64,000 bases of DNA from Pseudomonas sp. URMO17WK12:I2 (GTDB taxonomy: Bacteria; Pseudomonadota; Gammaproteobacteria; Pseudomonadales; Pseudomonadaceae), in NCBI RefSeq assembly GCF_003253735.1, contig NZ_QKYW01000001.1:1054001-1118000 (forward strand), written 5' to 3'. This document shows, piece after piece, positions 18,996-28,757 of this stretch (the first letter of the stretch is position 1; every line of letters begins with the position of its first letter). The notes under the pieces were generated by a model, which was given only the letters and a program-made list of their open reading frames with translations, was not told where the DNA came from and did no database searches. The position numbers and the translations under genes were made by a program.

Positions 18996-21044
18996 TCACG
19001 CCTGCTCGCCGTCGTTCGGCAGGTTGAAGCCGGACACCGAGTTGCGCATTTCACTGGCCATCTTGGCCAGGTTACCAATGCTCTTGGCGGTCGCGGTGGT
19101 ACCGGACGAGGTCTGCGAGGTGATCTCCTGAATCACGTTCATGGTGTTGGAGATGTGGCCGGCAGAGGATGCCTGCTGACGCGCGGCGTTGGAAATGTTC
19201 TGGATGAGTGCGGCGAGGGTCTTGGATACCTTCTCGATCTCTTCCAGGGCCACACCGGCGTCCTGCGCCAGACGTGCACCACGCACCACTTCGGAAGTGG
19301 TCTGCTCCATGGAGATAACCGCTTCGTTGGTGTCGGTCTGAATGGTCTTTACCAGTGCCTCGATCTGCTTGGTCGCCCCCGAGGAACGTTCCGCAAGACG
19401 CTGTACCTCGTCCGCTACCACGGCGAAGCCGCGGCCTGCGTCACCAGCCATGGAGGCCTGGATCGCGGCGTTCAGTGCCAGGATGTTGGTCTGGTCGGCA
19501 ATGTCGTTGATGAGGCTTACAATGTCACCGATCTCCTGGGACGATTCACCGAGGCGCTTGATTCGCTTCGAGGTGTCCTGGATCTGCTCACGGATGTTGT
19601 CCATGCCGGTGATGGTGTTGTGTACGACTTCGTTGCCCTTGTTGGCGATGGCTACGGATCGCTCCGCTACCGCAGAGGATTCCGAGGCGTTCGCCGATAC
19701 CTGGTCGATCGACACGGCCATTTCGTTGATCGCCGCCGAAGCCCCGGCGATTTCCTGGGCCTGGTGCTCCGAGGCCTCGGCCAGGTGCATGGCGGTGGCC
19801 TGGGTCTCCTGGGCGGCACCGGCCACCTGCACGGCGGTCATGTTGATCGTCGCAACCAGATCGCGCAGCTGATCGATGGAGTAGTTGATGGAGTCGGCGA
19901 TGGCACCGGTAAAGTCCTCGGTTACCGTCGCGGCCACCGTCAGGTCACCATCGGCGAGGTCGGCGATCTCATCGAGCAGACGCAGAATCGCGGTCTGGTT
20001 ACGTTCGTTCTTCTCGGCGGTTTCAGCCAGTCGACGGTTGGTCTCCTGCACCATCACCAAGCCGATGATCAGAATCGAACCCAGCGCCAGGGCACCCAGC
20101 ACGTAACCGGCGATGGTGTTCAGCGAGCGACCGGAGGCCAGCCCCTCGAACCCCTCGGACAGGCTCGACGCCTTGTTCAGCAGGGTTTGCGAAACGGTGA
20201 AGATGGTGTTGGCCGACTCACGAACCTGGAACAGCTCCGGCGAGGTTTCGAGAATCTCGTCAACGGAACCGGAAATGAATTCGAACAGCTCGGAAATCTC
20301 CGCCAGACGCTCCAGGGCTTCCTGATCGCTGACCTTGGTGATTTCCATGGCGGCGTTGCCTTCCTGCATGGCGCTGAGCACCCGGCCGAACAGGCTGGCG
20401 TCGCGACCGAACATATCGGCGGCCTGAACCGAATCCTGGTCACCGGCCAGCACCTTGTTCACCGAACCGAGAATACGTTCGGCCAGCAGCGACTGACGCT
20501 GGGCAACCGATACCTGGGCAGCAGGCGCGCCGCTCTCCAGCAGGATGTCGACCACTTCCTCGTACTCGACCTGCAGTTGCGGAATGGTTTCGGCCAGCGT
20601 GGCAGCAACCTGGTGCAGCGACAGAACGGTCTGTTCACTGGCCAGGATGGCGTCGGCGTTCTGGCGCAAGGCATCCCAATCCTGCTGCACGGCAGCCATC
20701 TGTTGCTGAACCTCGGCGGGCGCAGCGGGCAGGCCGGTCTGCGCGTTGCCGTCGGTCAGGTTGGCCCAGCGCGTCTGGAAGTCGTTGCGCGCATCGCGCA
20801 GCAGGGCGAAGGCTTCGGCCTTGCCCGCCGCGGATTCGGTGGCATCCTTGGCGATACGCTGGGACAGTACGCGCAGCTCACCCGCGTGACCGAGGTACTC
20901 GGTGTCGTAGTTGGCCTGCGTATTCATGTACGCGAAGTTGGCGAACAGCATCACGATCGAAACGATCAGGACGACGAACAGCCCCGCCACGAGTGCGCCG
21001 ACCCGTGTCCCCGCCAACACGTTATTGGAGATTACTTTTTTCAT
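18996..21044 (-). CDS. pilJ: Methyl-accepting chemotaxis receptor PilJ
   Basis: A protein of 682 residues, the length of PilJ in Pseudomonas. An N-terminal transmembrane helix (about 15-38) precedes a periplasmic PilJ-type helical sensor region, and a second membrane helix lies near 310-330 ([19 protein letters not shown]). A HAMP segment follows, and then a long methyl-accepting coiled coil. The hairpin tip that contacts CheA and CheW reads [30 protein letters not shown]. It passes surface or pilus signals through PilI to ChpA. There is no C-terminal NWETF-type tether for the modification enzymes. It is third in the order pilI, pilJ, pilK. Confidence 0.97.
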   Translation of the reverse strand: MKKVISNNVLAGTRVGALVAGLFVVLIVSIVMLFANFAYMNTQANYDTEYLGHAGELRVLSQRIAKDATESAAGKAEAFALLRDARNDFQTRWANLTDGNAQTGLPAAPAEVQQQMAAVQQDWDALRQNADAILASEQTVLSLHQVAATLAETIPQLQVEYEEVVDILLESGAPAAQVSVAQRQSLLAERILGSVNKVLAGDQDSVQAADMFGRDASLFGRVLSAMQEGNAAMEITKVSDQEALERLAEISELFEFISGSVDEILETSPELFQVRESANTIFTVSQTLLNKASSLSEGFEGLASGRSLNTIAGYVLGALALGSILIIGLVMVQETNRRLAETAEKNERNQTAILRLLDEIADLADGDLTVAATVTEDFTGAIADSINYSIDQLRDLVATINMTAVQVAGAAQETQATAMHLAEASEHQAQEIAGASAAINEMAVSIDQVSANASESSAVAERSVAIANKGNEVVHNTITGMDNIREQIQDTSKRIKRLGESSQEIGDIVSLINDIADQTNILALNAAIQASMAGDAGRGFAVVADEVQRLAERSSGATKQIEALVKTIQTDTNEAVISMEQTTSEVVRGARLAQDAGVALEEIEKVSKTLAALIQNISNAARQQASSAGHISNTMNVIQEITSQTSSGTTATAKSIGNLAKMASEMRNSVSGFNLPNDGEQA

Positions 21045-21125
21045 TATCTGGCCCCCGCCTGGACCCTACCGCACTTCGAATTCCATCTAACGTCAGAAGG
21101 CTGGCTGCGCCGCCCCCACCGAAAA

Positions 21126-21665
21126 CTATCTGTATGCCACGTCGATAAACTCTGGAGCCTGGGCCAGCGCGTGAGGGCTGAACACCAACCAGGGCTGCTC
21201 GCGCTGGAACACACCATGAATGAATGGCGCGATGGGCGCCTCGAGCGCTGGCAGCTGCTCGGAAAAGGTATCCACCGCAAAATGTTGCATGCCGAACACC
21301 TCGTCGACCGTCAGGCCCGCGAAGATGTCCTGATGATCGACCACCAGCACCCGCCGCTGCTTGCGCAGGGGCGACAGCTCACTGCCGAAAAAGCCGCACA
21401 GATCCATCACCGGCAGCAATCGTCCACGCACGTTGGCCACGCCCTTGACCCAGCTCTTCACGCCGGGCAGCAAGGTATGCCGTGGCTCGTGCAGCACTTC
21501 ACCGACCTCACCCATCGGTGCGACGAAAAACCGCTCGCCCATGCGAAAGCCAATGCCGCTCCAGGTCTGCACCGCCACCTGCTGCGACGGCAAACCCGCT
21601 GCCAACGCACGGCAACGCTGCTCGATGCCGAGAAGGATCTGAAAGGGGGTGCGTGTCTCTGACAT
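21126..21665 (-). CDS. pilI: CheW-like adaptor PilI
   Basis: A protein of 179 residues, a CheW domain with conserved stretches WSGIGFRMGERFFVAPMGEV, VKGVANVRGRLLPVMDL and QRRVLVVDHQDIFAGLTVDEV. It links the receptor PilJ to the kinase ChpA. It lies between pilH and pilJ on the same strand, 44 bp after pilH and 81 bp before pilJ. The ATG used is the first in frame. Confidence 0.95.
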   Translation of the reverse strand: MSETRTPFQILLGIEQRCRALAAGLPSQQVAVQTWSGIGFRMGERFFVAPMGEVGEVLHEPRHTLLPGVKSWVKGVANVRGRLLPVMDLCGFFGSELSPLRKQRRVLVVDHQDIFAGLTVDEVFGMQHFAVDTFSEQLPALEAPIAPFIHGVFQREQPWLVFSPHALAQAPEFIDVAYR

Positions 21666-21709
21666 GCCTGTCGTGACCTTCTTATCTTGTTGTGTCGCGC
21701 TGCGCGGCC

Positions 21710-22075
21710 TCAGCCTGCAAGCACCGCGTTCAGTGTTTTCAGCAGCGTAGCTTCGTCAACCGGCTTGGTCAGGTAGTCCTTGGCGCCCTGGCGCTTGCCC
21801 CAGACCTTGTCGGTTTCCTGATCCTTGGTGGTGACGATGATCACCGGGATGTGACTGGTTTCGGCATCCTTGGTCAGCTGGCGGGTGGCCTGGAAGCCAT
21901 TGAGCCCAGGCATGACGATGTCCATCAGCACCACATCGGGTTTTTCCTGGCGTGCCAGGGCGACGCCGTCGGCACCGTTTTCGGCCTTGAGTACCTGATG
22001 GCCATGTTTTTCCAGCATGGCGGTCAGCTTGTACATTTCGGTCGGCGAGTCATCAACAATCAGAATTCGAGCCAT
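21710..22075 (-). CDS. pilH: Response regulator PilH
   Basis: A protein of 121 residues, a lone CheY-like receiver. The acidic pair is in RILIVDDSPTEMYK, the phospho-acceptor Asp in VVLMDIVMPGLNGFQ, the Thr/Ser switch in VIIVTTKDQE and the conserved lysine in AKDYLTKPVDEA. The start MARILIVDD is chosen because it begins exactly at the receiver fold; four extra codons upstream are open. PilH is one of two phosphorylation targets of ChpA and is associated with pilus retraction control or with acting as a phosphate sink. It lies 48 bp downstream of pilG. Confidence 0.96.
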   Translation of the reverse strand: MARILIVDDSPTEMYKLTAMLEKHGHQVLKAENGADGVALARQEKPDVVLMDIVMPGLNGFQATRQLTKDAETSHIPVIIVTTKDQETDKVWGKRQGAKDYLTKPVDEATLLKTLNAVLAG

Positions 22076-22123
22076 GATGTTTCCCAATACATGAAGAGAG
22101 GCGGTTGTAGCGACAGTCGGGCG

Positions 22124-22531
22124 TCAGGACGCTTGCTCGACCGGAGAGAACTCCGGCACGTGGGCCTTGATCGCGCCGAGCAGCTCTTCCTTGCTGAATG
22201 GCTTGGTCAGGTATTGATCAGAACCGACGATACGCCCCTTGGCCTTGTCGAACAGGCCGTCCTTGGACGACAGCATGATAACGGGCGTGGACTTGAAGGC
22301 ACTGTTGTTCTTGATCAACGCGCAGGTCTGATAGCCGTCCAGACGCGGCATCATGATGTCGACGAAGATGATATTCGGATGGGTGTCGGCGATCTTCGCC
22401 AGGGCATCGAAGCCATCCACAGCGGTGATCACATCACAGCCCACCTTTTTCAGCAGGGTTTCCGCTGTACGACGAATCGTCTTCGAGTCGTCGATCACCA
22501 TCACCCTCAAGCCTTCCGAATGCTGTTCCAT
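22124..22531 (-). CDS. pilG: Response regulator PilG
   Basis: A protein of 135 residues, the length known for PilG. It is a receiver with the acidic pair in VMVIDDSKTIRRTAETLLKK, phospho-Asp in IIFVDIMMPRLDGYQ, the switch region VIMLSSKDG and lysine in DQYLTKPFSKEELL. An open frame extends 55 codons upstream, but that part is intergenic and MEQHSEGLRV fits the family. PilG promotes pilus extension and cAMP signalling and is reported to bind FimL/FimV in P. aeruginosa. It is the first gene of the pilGHIJK-chpABC operon and divergent from gshB. Confidence 0.97.
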   Translation of the reverse strand: MEQHSEGLRVMVIDDSKTIRRTAETLLKKVGCDVITAVDGFDALAKIADTHPNIIFVDIMMPRLDGYQTCALIKNNSAFKSTPVIMLSSKDGLFDKAKGRIVGSDQYLTKPFSKEELLGAIKAHVPEFSPVEQAS

Positions 22532-22608
22532 GTCTGCCCTGCCACCACTTCGGTGAGTCGTTGTATTACGCCATATCCAGTGCGCCGGAGGCCCTGAAAC
22601 CAATGGGC

Positions 22609-22632
22609 CCGGCCCATCGCTGGGCCTTTTTA
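22609..22632 (+). terminator. Terminator-like hairpin between divergent pilG and gshB, facing gshB
   Basis: GGCCCA-TCGC-TGGGCC is followed directly by five T on the plus strand, the form of an intrinsic terminator. It is odd because no plus-strand gene ends nearby: pilG points the other way and gshB starts 128 bp further on. It could stop antisense transcription, act as a leader attenuator of gshB, or fold in the pilG leader. Confidence 0.65.
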
Positions 22633-22759
22633 GCACACTCTCCACATGCAAGCCATCGGCCTGGTCGCCCTTGACCACCAGCCCCGTCGGCGCCACCCTT
22701 GGCGCCCATCCCTGCTACCTTCGCGGCTGCTTCGCACCGCCCTCTACGGAGATACCTCA

Positions 22760-23722
22760 ATGAGCGTTCGGCTCGGCATCGTCATGGACCCCATCGCGCA
22801 GATTTCCTACAAGAAGGACAGCTCGCTGGCCATGCTTCTGGCGGCCCAGGCGCGCGGCTGGAGCCTCTTCTATATGGAACAGAAGGATCTCTACCAGGCC
22901 GCCGGAGTCGCCCGCGGCCGCACGCGCCCGCTCAAGGTGTTCGCCGATCCCCAGCACTGGTTCGAATTCGGCGACGAGCAGGACATGCCCCTGGCCGAAC
23001 TCGACGTGATCCTGATGCGCAAAGATCCGCCCTTCGATAACGAATTCGTCTACTCAACCTACCTGCTCGAACAGGCCGAGGAAGCCGGCACCCTGGTGGT
23101 CAACCGCCCCCAGAGCCTGCGCGACTGCAACGAAAAGTTCTTCGCCACGCGCTTTCCAGCGTTCACGCCGGAAACCATCGTCAGCCGTAGACCCGACATT
23201 CTGCGTGATTTTGCGCGACAGCACCGTGACATCATTCTCAAACCCCTCGATGGAATGGGCGGATCGATGATCTTTCGTCACCGCGAGGGCGATCCGAACC
23301 TCTCGGTGATCCTCGAAGCCCTCACTGCCCACGGCAGCCAGCAGATCATGGCGCAGCGTTACCTGCCCGCCATCCTCGACGGCGACAAGCGTATTCTGAT
23401 GATAGACGGTGAACCGGTGCCCTACTGCCTGGCGCGCATTCCGGCCAGTGGCGAAACCCGCGGCAACCTGGCCGCCGGTGGCCGTGGCGAAGCCCGCCCG
23501 CTCACCGAGCGCGATCGCGAAATCGCCGCTGCCGTAGGCCCGAGCCTGCGCGAGCGGGGCCTGCTGTTCGTCGGCCTGGACGTGATCGGCGACCGCCTCA
23601 CCGAGATCAACGTGACCAGCCCGACCTGCATCCGCGAGATCGATGCGGCTTTCGACACGCGCATCGGCGAACAGCTGATGGACAAGATTGCCGAAAAGCT
23701 CAATGCGCGGAGTGCTTCATAG
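22760..23722 (+). CDS. gshB: Glutathione synthetase
   Basis: A protein of 320 residues (E. coli GshB 315). It joins gamma-glutamylcysteine and glycine with ATP, the second step of glutathione synthesis. It has an ATP-grasp fold. Visible features are the N-terminal VRLGIVMDPIAQISYKKDSS, DVILMRKDPPFDNEFVYSTY, IILKPLDGMGGSMIFR (ATP loop), QRYLPAILDGDKRILMIDGE and FVGLDVIGDRLTEINVTSPT. The start is the ATG with ACGGAG eight bases upstream; an open upstream extension begins at 22646 and is not used. It precedes tonB3, as in other pseudomonads. Confidence 0.97.
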   Translation: MSVRLGIVMDPIAQISYKKDSSLAMLLAAQARGWSLFYMEQKDLYQAAGVARGRTRPLKVFADPQHWFEFGDEQDMPLAELDVILMRKDPPFDNEFVYSTYLLEQAEEAGTLVVNRPQSLRDCNEKFFATRFPAFTPETIVSRRPDILRDFARQHRDIILKPLDGMGGSMIFRHREGDPNLSVILEALTAHGSQQIMAQRYLPAILDGDKRILMIDGEPVPYCLARIPASGETRGNLAAGGRGEARPLTERDREIAAAVGPSLRERGLLFVGLDVIGDRLTEINVTSPTCIREIDAAFDTRIGEQLMDKIAEKLNARSAS

Positions 23723-23824
23723 ACTTTTGCACATCGCCTCGGCAGACTGCGCGGCAACCCAGGGCCTGCTGACGTTCAAGCACGCCCGTGCCGAAACGTT
23801 GACAGACCCTGACGACAGATAGCG

Positions 23825-24721
23825 ATGAACGCCACAGCCACCCCACCCGATCTCACCCCCTCCGGCGTTCGCCCGGCGGATCGGCTGGGGTTCACCCTGT
23901 TCCTGGCAGCGGTGCTGCATGCCGCGCTGATTCTCGGCGTGGGCTTCACCTTCGCCGAGCCCGGGCAGATCAGCAAGACCCTGGAAATCACCCTGTCCAC
24001 CTTCAAGAGCGATGAAAAGCCCAAGGAGGCGGATTTCCTCGCCCAGGACAACCAGCAGGGCAGCGGCACCCTGGACAAGAAGGCAGCGCCGACCACCACC
24101 GAACAAGCGCCCTTTCAGGACACCGAGGTGCGCAAGGTGACGCCCGCCGCCGCGCCGCCCCCGCCTGCCGTGAAGCCCGAGGCACCGAAAGCCGCGGTGA
24201 CCACCCGCGCCCCGCAGCAGCAGAAGGCGCCGGCCAAACGCGAGGAAACCAAACCCACGCCGCCGAGCCCGGAGGCGCCGTCCTTCGACAGCGCGCAGCT
24301 CTCTGCCGAGATCGCCAGCCTGGAGGCCGAGCTGTCCGACCAGGTGCAGCAGTACGCCAAGCGGCCGAAGATCCACCGCCTCAATGCAGCCTCGACCATG
24401 CGCGACAAGGGCGCCTGGTACAAGGATGAATGGCGCAAGAAGGTCGAGCGCATCGGCAACCTCAACTACCCGGACGACGCGCGGCGCCGGCAGATCCACG
24501 GTAGCCTGCGCCTGCTGGTGTCGATCAACCGTGACGGCAGCCTGTACGAGGTGATGGTGCTGGAATCCTCCGGCGAGCAGGTGCTCGACCAGGCCGCCAT
24601 GCGCATCGTGCGCCTGGCCGCGCCCTACGCGCCGTTCACCGGCGACCTGGCCGATATCGACCGCCTGGAGATCATCCGCACCTGGCGCTTCGAGCGCGGC
24701 GACCGCCTGTCGAGTAACTGA
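23825..24721 (+). CDS. tonB3: TonB family protein TonB3, linked to type IV pilus function
   Basis: A protein of 298 residues. One transmembrane helix near 21-42 (FTLFLAAVLHAALILGVGF) leads into a periplasmic Ala/Pro/Lys-rich linker (about 75-150) and a helical stretch. A C-terminal TonB domain follows (about 205-298: NLNYPDDARRRQIHGSLRLL, YEVMVLESSGEQVLDQAAMR, IIRTWRFERGD). Its place between gshB and yqgE, one gene from pilG, matches P. aeruginosa tonB3, which is reported to be needed for twitching and pilus assembly. It lacks partner exbB/exbD genes nearby; a separate exbBD-tonB set is at 51593-53902. Confidence 0.88.
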   Translation: MNATATPPDLTPSGVRPADRLGFTLFLAAVLHAALILGVGFTFAEPGQISKTLEITLSTFKSDEKPKEADFLAQDNQQGSGTLDKKAAPTTTEQAPFQDTEVRKVTPAAAPPPPAVKPEAPKAAVTTRAPQQQKAPAKREETKPTPPSPEAPSFDSAQLSAEIASLEAELSDQVQQYAKRPKIHRLNAASTMRDKGAWYKDEWRKKVERIGNLNYPDDARRRQIHGSLRLLVSINRDGSLYEVMVLESSGEQVLDQAAMRIVRLAAPYAPFTGDLADIDRLEIIRTWRFERGDRLSSN

Positions 24722-24770
24722 CCGCAGCCGCTGCGACCGCTTCGCGCAGCTGCCGCATTCAGGCTTACGT

Positions 24771-24800
24771 GCAGCTTGTAGCTTGCGCCTTGCAGCTTCA
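24771..24800. repeat. Short AGC(T/C)TG-type repeat before yqgE
   Basis: The run reads GCAGCTTGTAGCTTGCGCCT then TGCAGCTTCA, three AGCTT units in 30 bases immediately ahead of the yqgE start. A related run with C in place of T (cAGCCTGtAGCCTG ... tgcAGCCTga) lies at 50092-50129 before ridA. Such runs are familiar between Pseudomonas genes; their function is unclear. Confidence 0.4.
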
Positions 24801-24811
24801 AACTAGCGGCC

Positions 24812-25381
24812 ATGAAAGACGCCAGCCCGAGCATTCTCAAAGACCACTTTCTGATCGCCATGCCGCACATGGACGATCCGAATTTCGCGCACACGGTTAT
24901 CTACCTGATCGACCACAACGATCAGGGCGCCATGGGGTTGGTGATCAATCGCCCCAATGGCCTGAACCTGGCCGATGTGCTCGAGCAACTGCGCCCGGAC
25001 AGTGACCCGTCGGTGCTCTGCCAGAGCCTGCCGATCTTCAGTGGCGGCCCGGTACAGACCGATCGTGGCTTCGTGCTGCATCCCAAAGGCCCACATTTCC
25101 AGGCCACCGTGGACCTCGGCGAACTGAGCCTGTCGACCTCCCAGGACGTGCTGTTCGCCATTGCCGAAGGCCACGGCCCGGCCAGCCATTTCATTGCCCT
25201 CGGCTACGCCGGCTGGGGTGCCGGCCAGCTGGAGGCCGAGCTGGCCGACAATGCCTGGCTGACCTGCCCGGCTGATCAGGCGATTCTTTTCGAAACCCCC
25301 TACGATCAGCGACTCGGCGCTGCCGCTGCCGTACTCGGCATCGACCTCAACCTGCTCACCGCTCAGGCGGGGCACGCCTGA
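24812..25381 (+). CDS. algH: YqgE/AlgH family protein
   Basis: A protein of 189 residues covering the whole UPF0301 family: [20 protein letters not shown] at residues 11-30, [32 protein letters not shown] and the [14 protein letters not shown] stretch. The product is called AlgH in P. aeruginosa, where it was linked to alginate control; the biochemical role is unsettled. It overlaps the next gene by one base (TGATG), so the two are translationally coupled. The start ATG has no clear ribosome site. Confidence 0.93.
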   Translation: MKDASPSILKDHFLIAMPHMDDPNFAHTVIYLIDHNDQGAMGLVINRPNGLNLADVLEQLRPDSDPSVLCQSLPIFSGGPVQTDRGFVLHPKGPHFQATVDLGELSLSTSQDVLFAIAEGHGPASHFIALGYAGWGAGQLEAELADNAWLTCPADQAILFETPYDQRLGAAAAVLGIDLNLLTAQAGHA

Positions 25382-25824
25382 TGGCCGAAGTTGGCGACAA
25401 ACCGCTGCGCCTGCTACTGGGCTTCGATTACGGCAGCAAACAGATTGGCGTTGCCGTCGGCCAGCCGATCACCGGTTCGGCCCGCGAACTGTGCATCCTC
25501 AAGGCGCAGAATGGCGTGCCGGACTGGCAGAAGGTCGAGGCGCTGATCAAGGAATGGCAACCCGATGCCATCGTCGTCGGCCTGCCGCTGAACATGGATG
25601 GCACGCCAAGCGACATGAGCGAGCGCGCAGAGAAATTCGCCCGCCGCCTGAACGGCCGTTTCAACCTGCCGGTCTTCACCCACGACGAACGCCTGACCAC
25701 TTATGCCGCCAAGGGCGAGCGCCTGCAGCAGGGCCAGACTGGCGGCTATCGCCAGCGCCCGGTCGACGCCCTGGCCGCCGCTCTGCTGCTGCAGGGCTGG
25801 CTGGAAGAAAACAGCCCGGGCTGA
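25381..25824 (+). CDS. ruvX: YqgF/RuvX family RNase H-like nuclease
   Basis: A protein of 147 residues with an RNase H fold: [18 protein letters not shown] carries the first catalytic Asp, [19 protein letters not shown] the middle strand, and [11 protein letters not shown] with [18 protein letters not shown] the last acidic helix. The [13 protein letters not shown] stretch ([14 protein letters not shown]) is typical. The family is proposed to process the 5' end of pre-16S rRNA or to resolve Holliday junctions. It is coupled to yqgE upstream and 21 bp from pyrR. Confidence 0.93.
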   Translation: MAEVGDKPLRLLLGFDYGSKQIGVAVGQPITGSARELCILKAQNGVPDWQKVEALIKEWQPDAIVVGLPLNMDGTPSDMSERAEKFARRLNGRFNLPVFTHDERLTTYAAKGERLQQGQTGGYRQRPVDALAAALLLQGWLEENSPG

Positions 25825-25845
25825 CCCGGCCACAAGGAGCTTTCG

Positions 25846-26367
25846 ATGAGCCTACCCAACCCCGCCGAATTGTTGCCGCAGATGGCGTCCTCGCTGATCG
25901 GCCACCTGAACCGCCGGCAGATCGCCACGCCACGCTTCATCGGCATCCGTACCGGCGGCGTGTGGGTGGCTCAGGCGCTGCTGGAGCAACTGGGCCGCGA
26001 CGAGCCGCTGGGCGTGCTCGACGTGTCCTTCTACCGCGACGATTTCACCCAGAACGGCCTGCACCCCCAGGTGCAACCGTCCGAGCTGCCGTTCGAGATC
26101 GAGGGCCAGCACCTGGTGCTGATCGACGACGTGCTGATGAGCGGACGCACCATCCGCGCCGCGCTGAACGAGCTGTTCGACTACGGCCGCCCGGCCAGTG
26201 TGACCCTGGTCAGCCTGCTCGACCTGGACGCCCGCGAGCTGCCGATCCGCCCGGATGTGGTCGGTGCGACGCTGTCACTGGCGGCCGATCAGCGGGTAAA
26301 ATTGTCCGGCCCCGCGCCCTTCACCCTCGAACTCCAGACGCTTTCCGACCAAGGCCGTCCGCAATGA
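25846..26367 (+). CDS. pyrR: PyrR bifunctional pyrimidine operon regulator / uracil phosphoribosyltransferase family
   Basis: A protein of 173 residues. The PRPP loop is present as [21 protein letters not shown], and earlier parts read [21 protein letters not shown] and [13 protein letters not shown]. In Gram-positives PyrR attenuates the pyr operon by RNA binding and has weak uracil phosphoribosyltransferase activity. In pseudomonads a regulatory role for PyrR at pyr genes has been reported, but the mechanism differs and is not visible here. The stop overlaps the pyrB start (ATGA), so the two are coupled. Confidence 0.95.
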   Translation: MSLPNPAELLPQMASSLIGHLNRRQIATPRFIGIRTGGVWVAQALLEQLGRDEPLGVLDVSFYRDDFTQNGLHPQVQPSELPFEIEGQHLVLIDDVLMSGRTIRAALNELFDYGRPASVTLVSLLDLDARELPIRPDVVGATLSLAADQRVKLSGPAPFTLELQTLSDQGRPQ

Positions 26368-27371
26368 CCGCACTCGATGCCAAGCGCCCGCTGCAACTGA
26401 ACGACCAGGGCCAGTTGCGCCATTTCCTGTCCCTCGACGGCCTGCCCCGCGAGCTGCTGACGGAAATCCTCGACACCGCCGATTCCTTTCTGGAAGTCGG
26501 CGCACGCGCCGTGAAGAAGGTCCCGCTGCTGCGCGGCAAGACCGTGTGCAACGTGTTCTTCGAGAACTCCACACGTACCCGCACCACCTTCGAACTGGCG
26601 GCCCAGCGCCTGTCCGCCGACGTGATCAGCCTCAACGTGTCGACCAGCTCGACCAGCAAGGGCGAAACGCTGTTCGACACCCTGCGCAACCTGGAAGCCA
26701 TGGCCGCCGACATCTTCGTGGTGCGCCATGCCGCCTCCGGCGCCGCGCACTTCATCGCCGAGCACGTGTGCCCGAACCTGGCGATCATCAACGGTGGCGA
26801 CGGCCGCCATGCGCACCCGACCCAGGGCATGCTCGACATGCTGACCATCCGCCGTCACAAAGGCAGCTTCGAGAACCTCTCGGTGGCCATCGTCGGCGAC
26901 ATCCTGCATTCGCGGGTGGCGCGCTCCAACATGCTGGCACTCAAGACCCTCGGCTGCCCGGACATCCGCGTGATCGCGCCGAAGACCCTGCTGCCCATCG
27001 GCCTGGAAGAAAGCTACGGCGTGCGGGTGTTCAGCGACGCCAACGAAGGCCTCAAGGATGTCGACGTGGTGATCATGCTGCGCCTGCAACGCGAGCGCAT
27101 GACCGGCGGCCTGCTGCCCAGCGAGGGCGAGTTCTACCGCCTGTTCGGCCTCACCGAGCAGCGCCTCAAGCTGGCCAAGCCGGACGCCCTGGTCATGCAC
27201 CCGGGGCCGATCAACCGCGGCGTGGAGATCGAGTCGGCGGTGGCCGACGGCCCGCAGTCGGTGATTCTCAACCAGGTCACCTACGGCATCGCCATCCGCA
27301 TGGCCGTGCTGTCCATGGCCATGAGCGGCCAGAACGCGCAACGCCAACTCAACGCTGAGGAGCACAACTGA
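26364..27371 (+). CDS. pyrB: Aspartate carbamoyltransferase catalytic chain
   Basis: A protein of 335 residues. It joins carbamoyl phosphate and aspartate in pyrimidine synthesis. Motifs seen: [19 protein letters not shown] (carbamoyl phosphate site), STSSTSKGE (80s loop), [46 protein letters not shown] and [12 protein letters not shown]. It is longer than E. coli PyrB (311) by an N-terminal extension of about 20 residues, as in class A enzymes that assemble with a dihydroorotase-like partner. The frame is open far upstream through pyrR, but the ATG overlapping the pyrR stop is the start. No pyrI follows; pyrC' does. Confidence 0.97.
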   Translation: MTALDAKRPLQLNDQGQLRHFLSLDGLPRELLTEILDTADSFLEVGARAVKKVPLLRGKTVCNVFFENSTRTRTTFELAAQRLSADVISLNVSTSSTSKGETLFDTLRNLEAMAADIFVVRHAASGAAHFIAEHVCPNLAIINGGDGRHAHPTQGMLDMLTIRRHKGSFENLSVAIVGDILHSRVARSNMLALKTLGCPDIRVIAPKTLLPIGLEESYGVRVFSDANEGLKDVDVVIMLRLQRERMTGGLLPSEGEFYRLFGLTEQRLKLAKPDALVMHPGPINRGVEIESAVADGPQSVILNQVTYGIAIRMAVLSMAMSGQNAQRQLNAEEHN

Positions 27372-28642
27372 TGCGTACCCGTATCCTCGGCGCCCGCGTC
27401 ATCGACCCGAGCAGCGGCCTCGATCAGGTCGCCGATCTGTATATAGAAGGTGGCAAGCTGAGCGCCATCGGCCAGGCGCCGGCCGCTTTCGCCGCCGAGC
27501 AGACACTGGACGCCAGCGGCCTGGTCGCCGCGCCCGGCCTGGTCGACCTGTCCGTCGCCCTGCGCGAGCCCGGCTACAGCCGCAAGGGCAGCATCGCCAG
27601 CGAGACCCTGGCAGCCGCTGCCGGTGGCGTCACCAGCCTGTGCTGCCCGCCGATCACCAAACCGGTACTGGACACCTCGGCAGTGGCCGAACTGATCCTC
27701 GACCGCGCCCGCGAAGCCGGGCATGCCAAGGTGTTCCCCATCGGCGCCCTGAGCAAGGGACTGGATGGCGAGCAGCTTGCCGAACTGGTCGCCCTGCGCG
27801 ATGCCGGCTGCGTGGCGTTCGGCAACGGCCTGAACAACTTCCGCAACGCGCGCACCCTGCGCCGCGCCCTGGAATACGCCGCCACTTTCGACCTCACGGT
27901 GATCTTCCACTCCCAGGATCACGACCTCGCCGAAGGCGGCCTGGCCCATGAAGGCGCCACCGCCAGCTTCCTCGGCCTGTCGGGCATCCCGGAAACCGCC
28001 GAGACCGTGGCCCTGGCCCGCGACCTGCTGCTGGTCGAGCAGAGCGGCGTACGTGCGCATTTCAGCCAGCTGACCAGTGCCCGTGGCGCCGGGCTGATCG
28101 CCGACGCCCAGGCCCGCGGCCTGCCGGTGACCGCGGACGTGGCGCTGTACCAGCTGATCCTCACCGACGAAGCGCTGATCGACTTTTCCAGCCTCTATCA
28201 CGTGCAACCGCCGCTGCGCACCCGCGCGGATCGCGATGGCCTGCGCGAGGCGGTGAAGAGCGGCGTGATCAGCGCCATCTCCAGCCATCACCAACCCCAC
28301 GAGCTCGACGCCAAACTGGCGCCGTTCGGTGAAACCGAGCCCGGTATGAGTGGTGTGCAGTTACTGCTGCCGCTGGCCATGACCCTGGTACAGGACGGCC
28401 TGCTCGATCTGCCGACCCTGCTCGCGCGCCTGAGCAGCGGCCCGGCCAGCGCGCTGCGTTTGCCGGCTGGCCAGCTGAAAGCGGGTCATGCGGCGGATAT
28501 CCTGCTGTTCGATCCGCAAGCCTCCACCGTGGCAGGCGAAAGCTGGCACTCGAAAGGCCGCAACAGCCCGTTCCTCGGCCACTGCCTGCCGGGTCAGGTG
28601 CGTTACACCCTGGTAGACGGGCACATCAGCTTCCAGCACTGA
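27371..28642 (+). CDS. pyrC': Dihydroorotase-like non-catalytic subunit PyrC' (ATCase partner)
   Basis: A protein of 423 residues of the type I dihydroorotase family, overlapping pyrB by one base. It lacks the metal-binding residues of active enzymes: the HxH of DLHVHLREPG is replaced (VDLSVALREPGYS, residues about 57-69), and the catalytic DHAPH region reads SSHHQPH. Such proteins in Pseudomonas form a dodecamer with PyrB and are needed for aspartate transcarbamoylase assembly rather than for ring closure. An active dihydroorotase must be encoded elsewhere. The inactive state is read from the sequence; the structural role is known for the family. Confidence 0.93.
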   Translation: MRTRILGARVIDPSSGLDQVADLYIEGGKLSAIGQAPAAFAAEQTLDASGLVAAPGLVDLSVALREPGYSRKGSIASETLAAAAGGVTSLCCPPITKPVLDTSAVAELILDRAREAGHAKVFPIGALSKGLDGEQLAELVALRDAGCVAFGNGLNNFRNARTLRRALEYAATFDLTVIFHSQDHDLAEGGLAHEGATASFLGLSGIPETAETVALARDLLLVEQSGVRAHFSQLTSARGAGLIADAQARGLPVTADVALYQLILTDEALIDFSSLYHVQPPLRTRADRDGLREAVKSGVISAISSHHQPHELDAKLAPFGETEPGMSGVQLLLPLAMTLVQDGLLDLPTLLARLSSGPASALRLPAGQLKAGHAADILLFDPQASTVAGESWHSKGRNSPFLGHCLPGQVRYTLVDGHISFQH

Positions 28643-28658
28643 TCACCCACCGGCCCAT

Positions 28659-28682
28659 GTGGGAGCGGGCCATGCCGGCGAA
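28659..28682 (+). repeat. Degenerate Pseudomonas REP-like palindrome
   Basis: GTGGGAGCGGGCC-AT-GCCGGCGAA resembles the common Pseudomonas REP unit (GTGGGAGCGGGCTTGCCCGCGAA) with a few changes. It lies just after the pyrC' stop. It occurs once, without a partner in opposite orientation. Confidence 0.6.
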
Positions 28683-28757
28683 ATAATCCGTATCAACCAG
28701 GCATCCCTGTCGCCCACAAGGGCCGGCAGCGACGCCTGGCTTCACCTTCCAGCAACC

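Noticed and set aside
25491..26363. Open extension of the pyrB frame upstream through ruvX and pyrR.
   Set aside because: It is Arg/Pro/Ala-rich out-of-frame translation of ruvX and pyrR. The ATGA overlap with the pyrR stop fixes the pyrB start.
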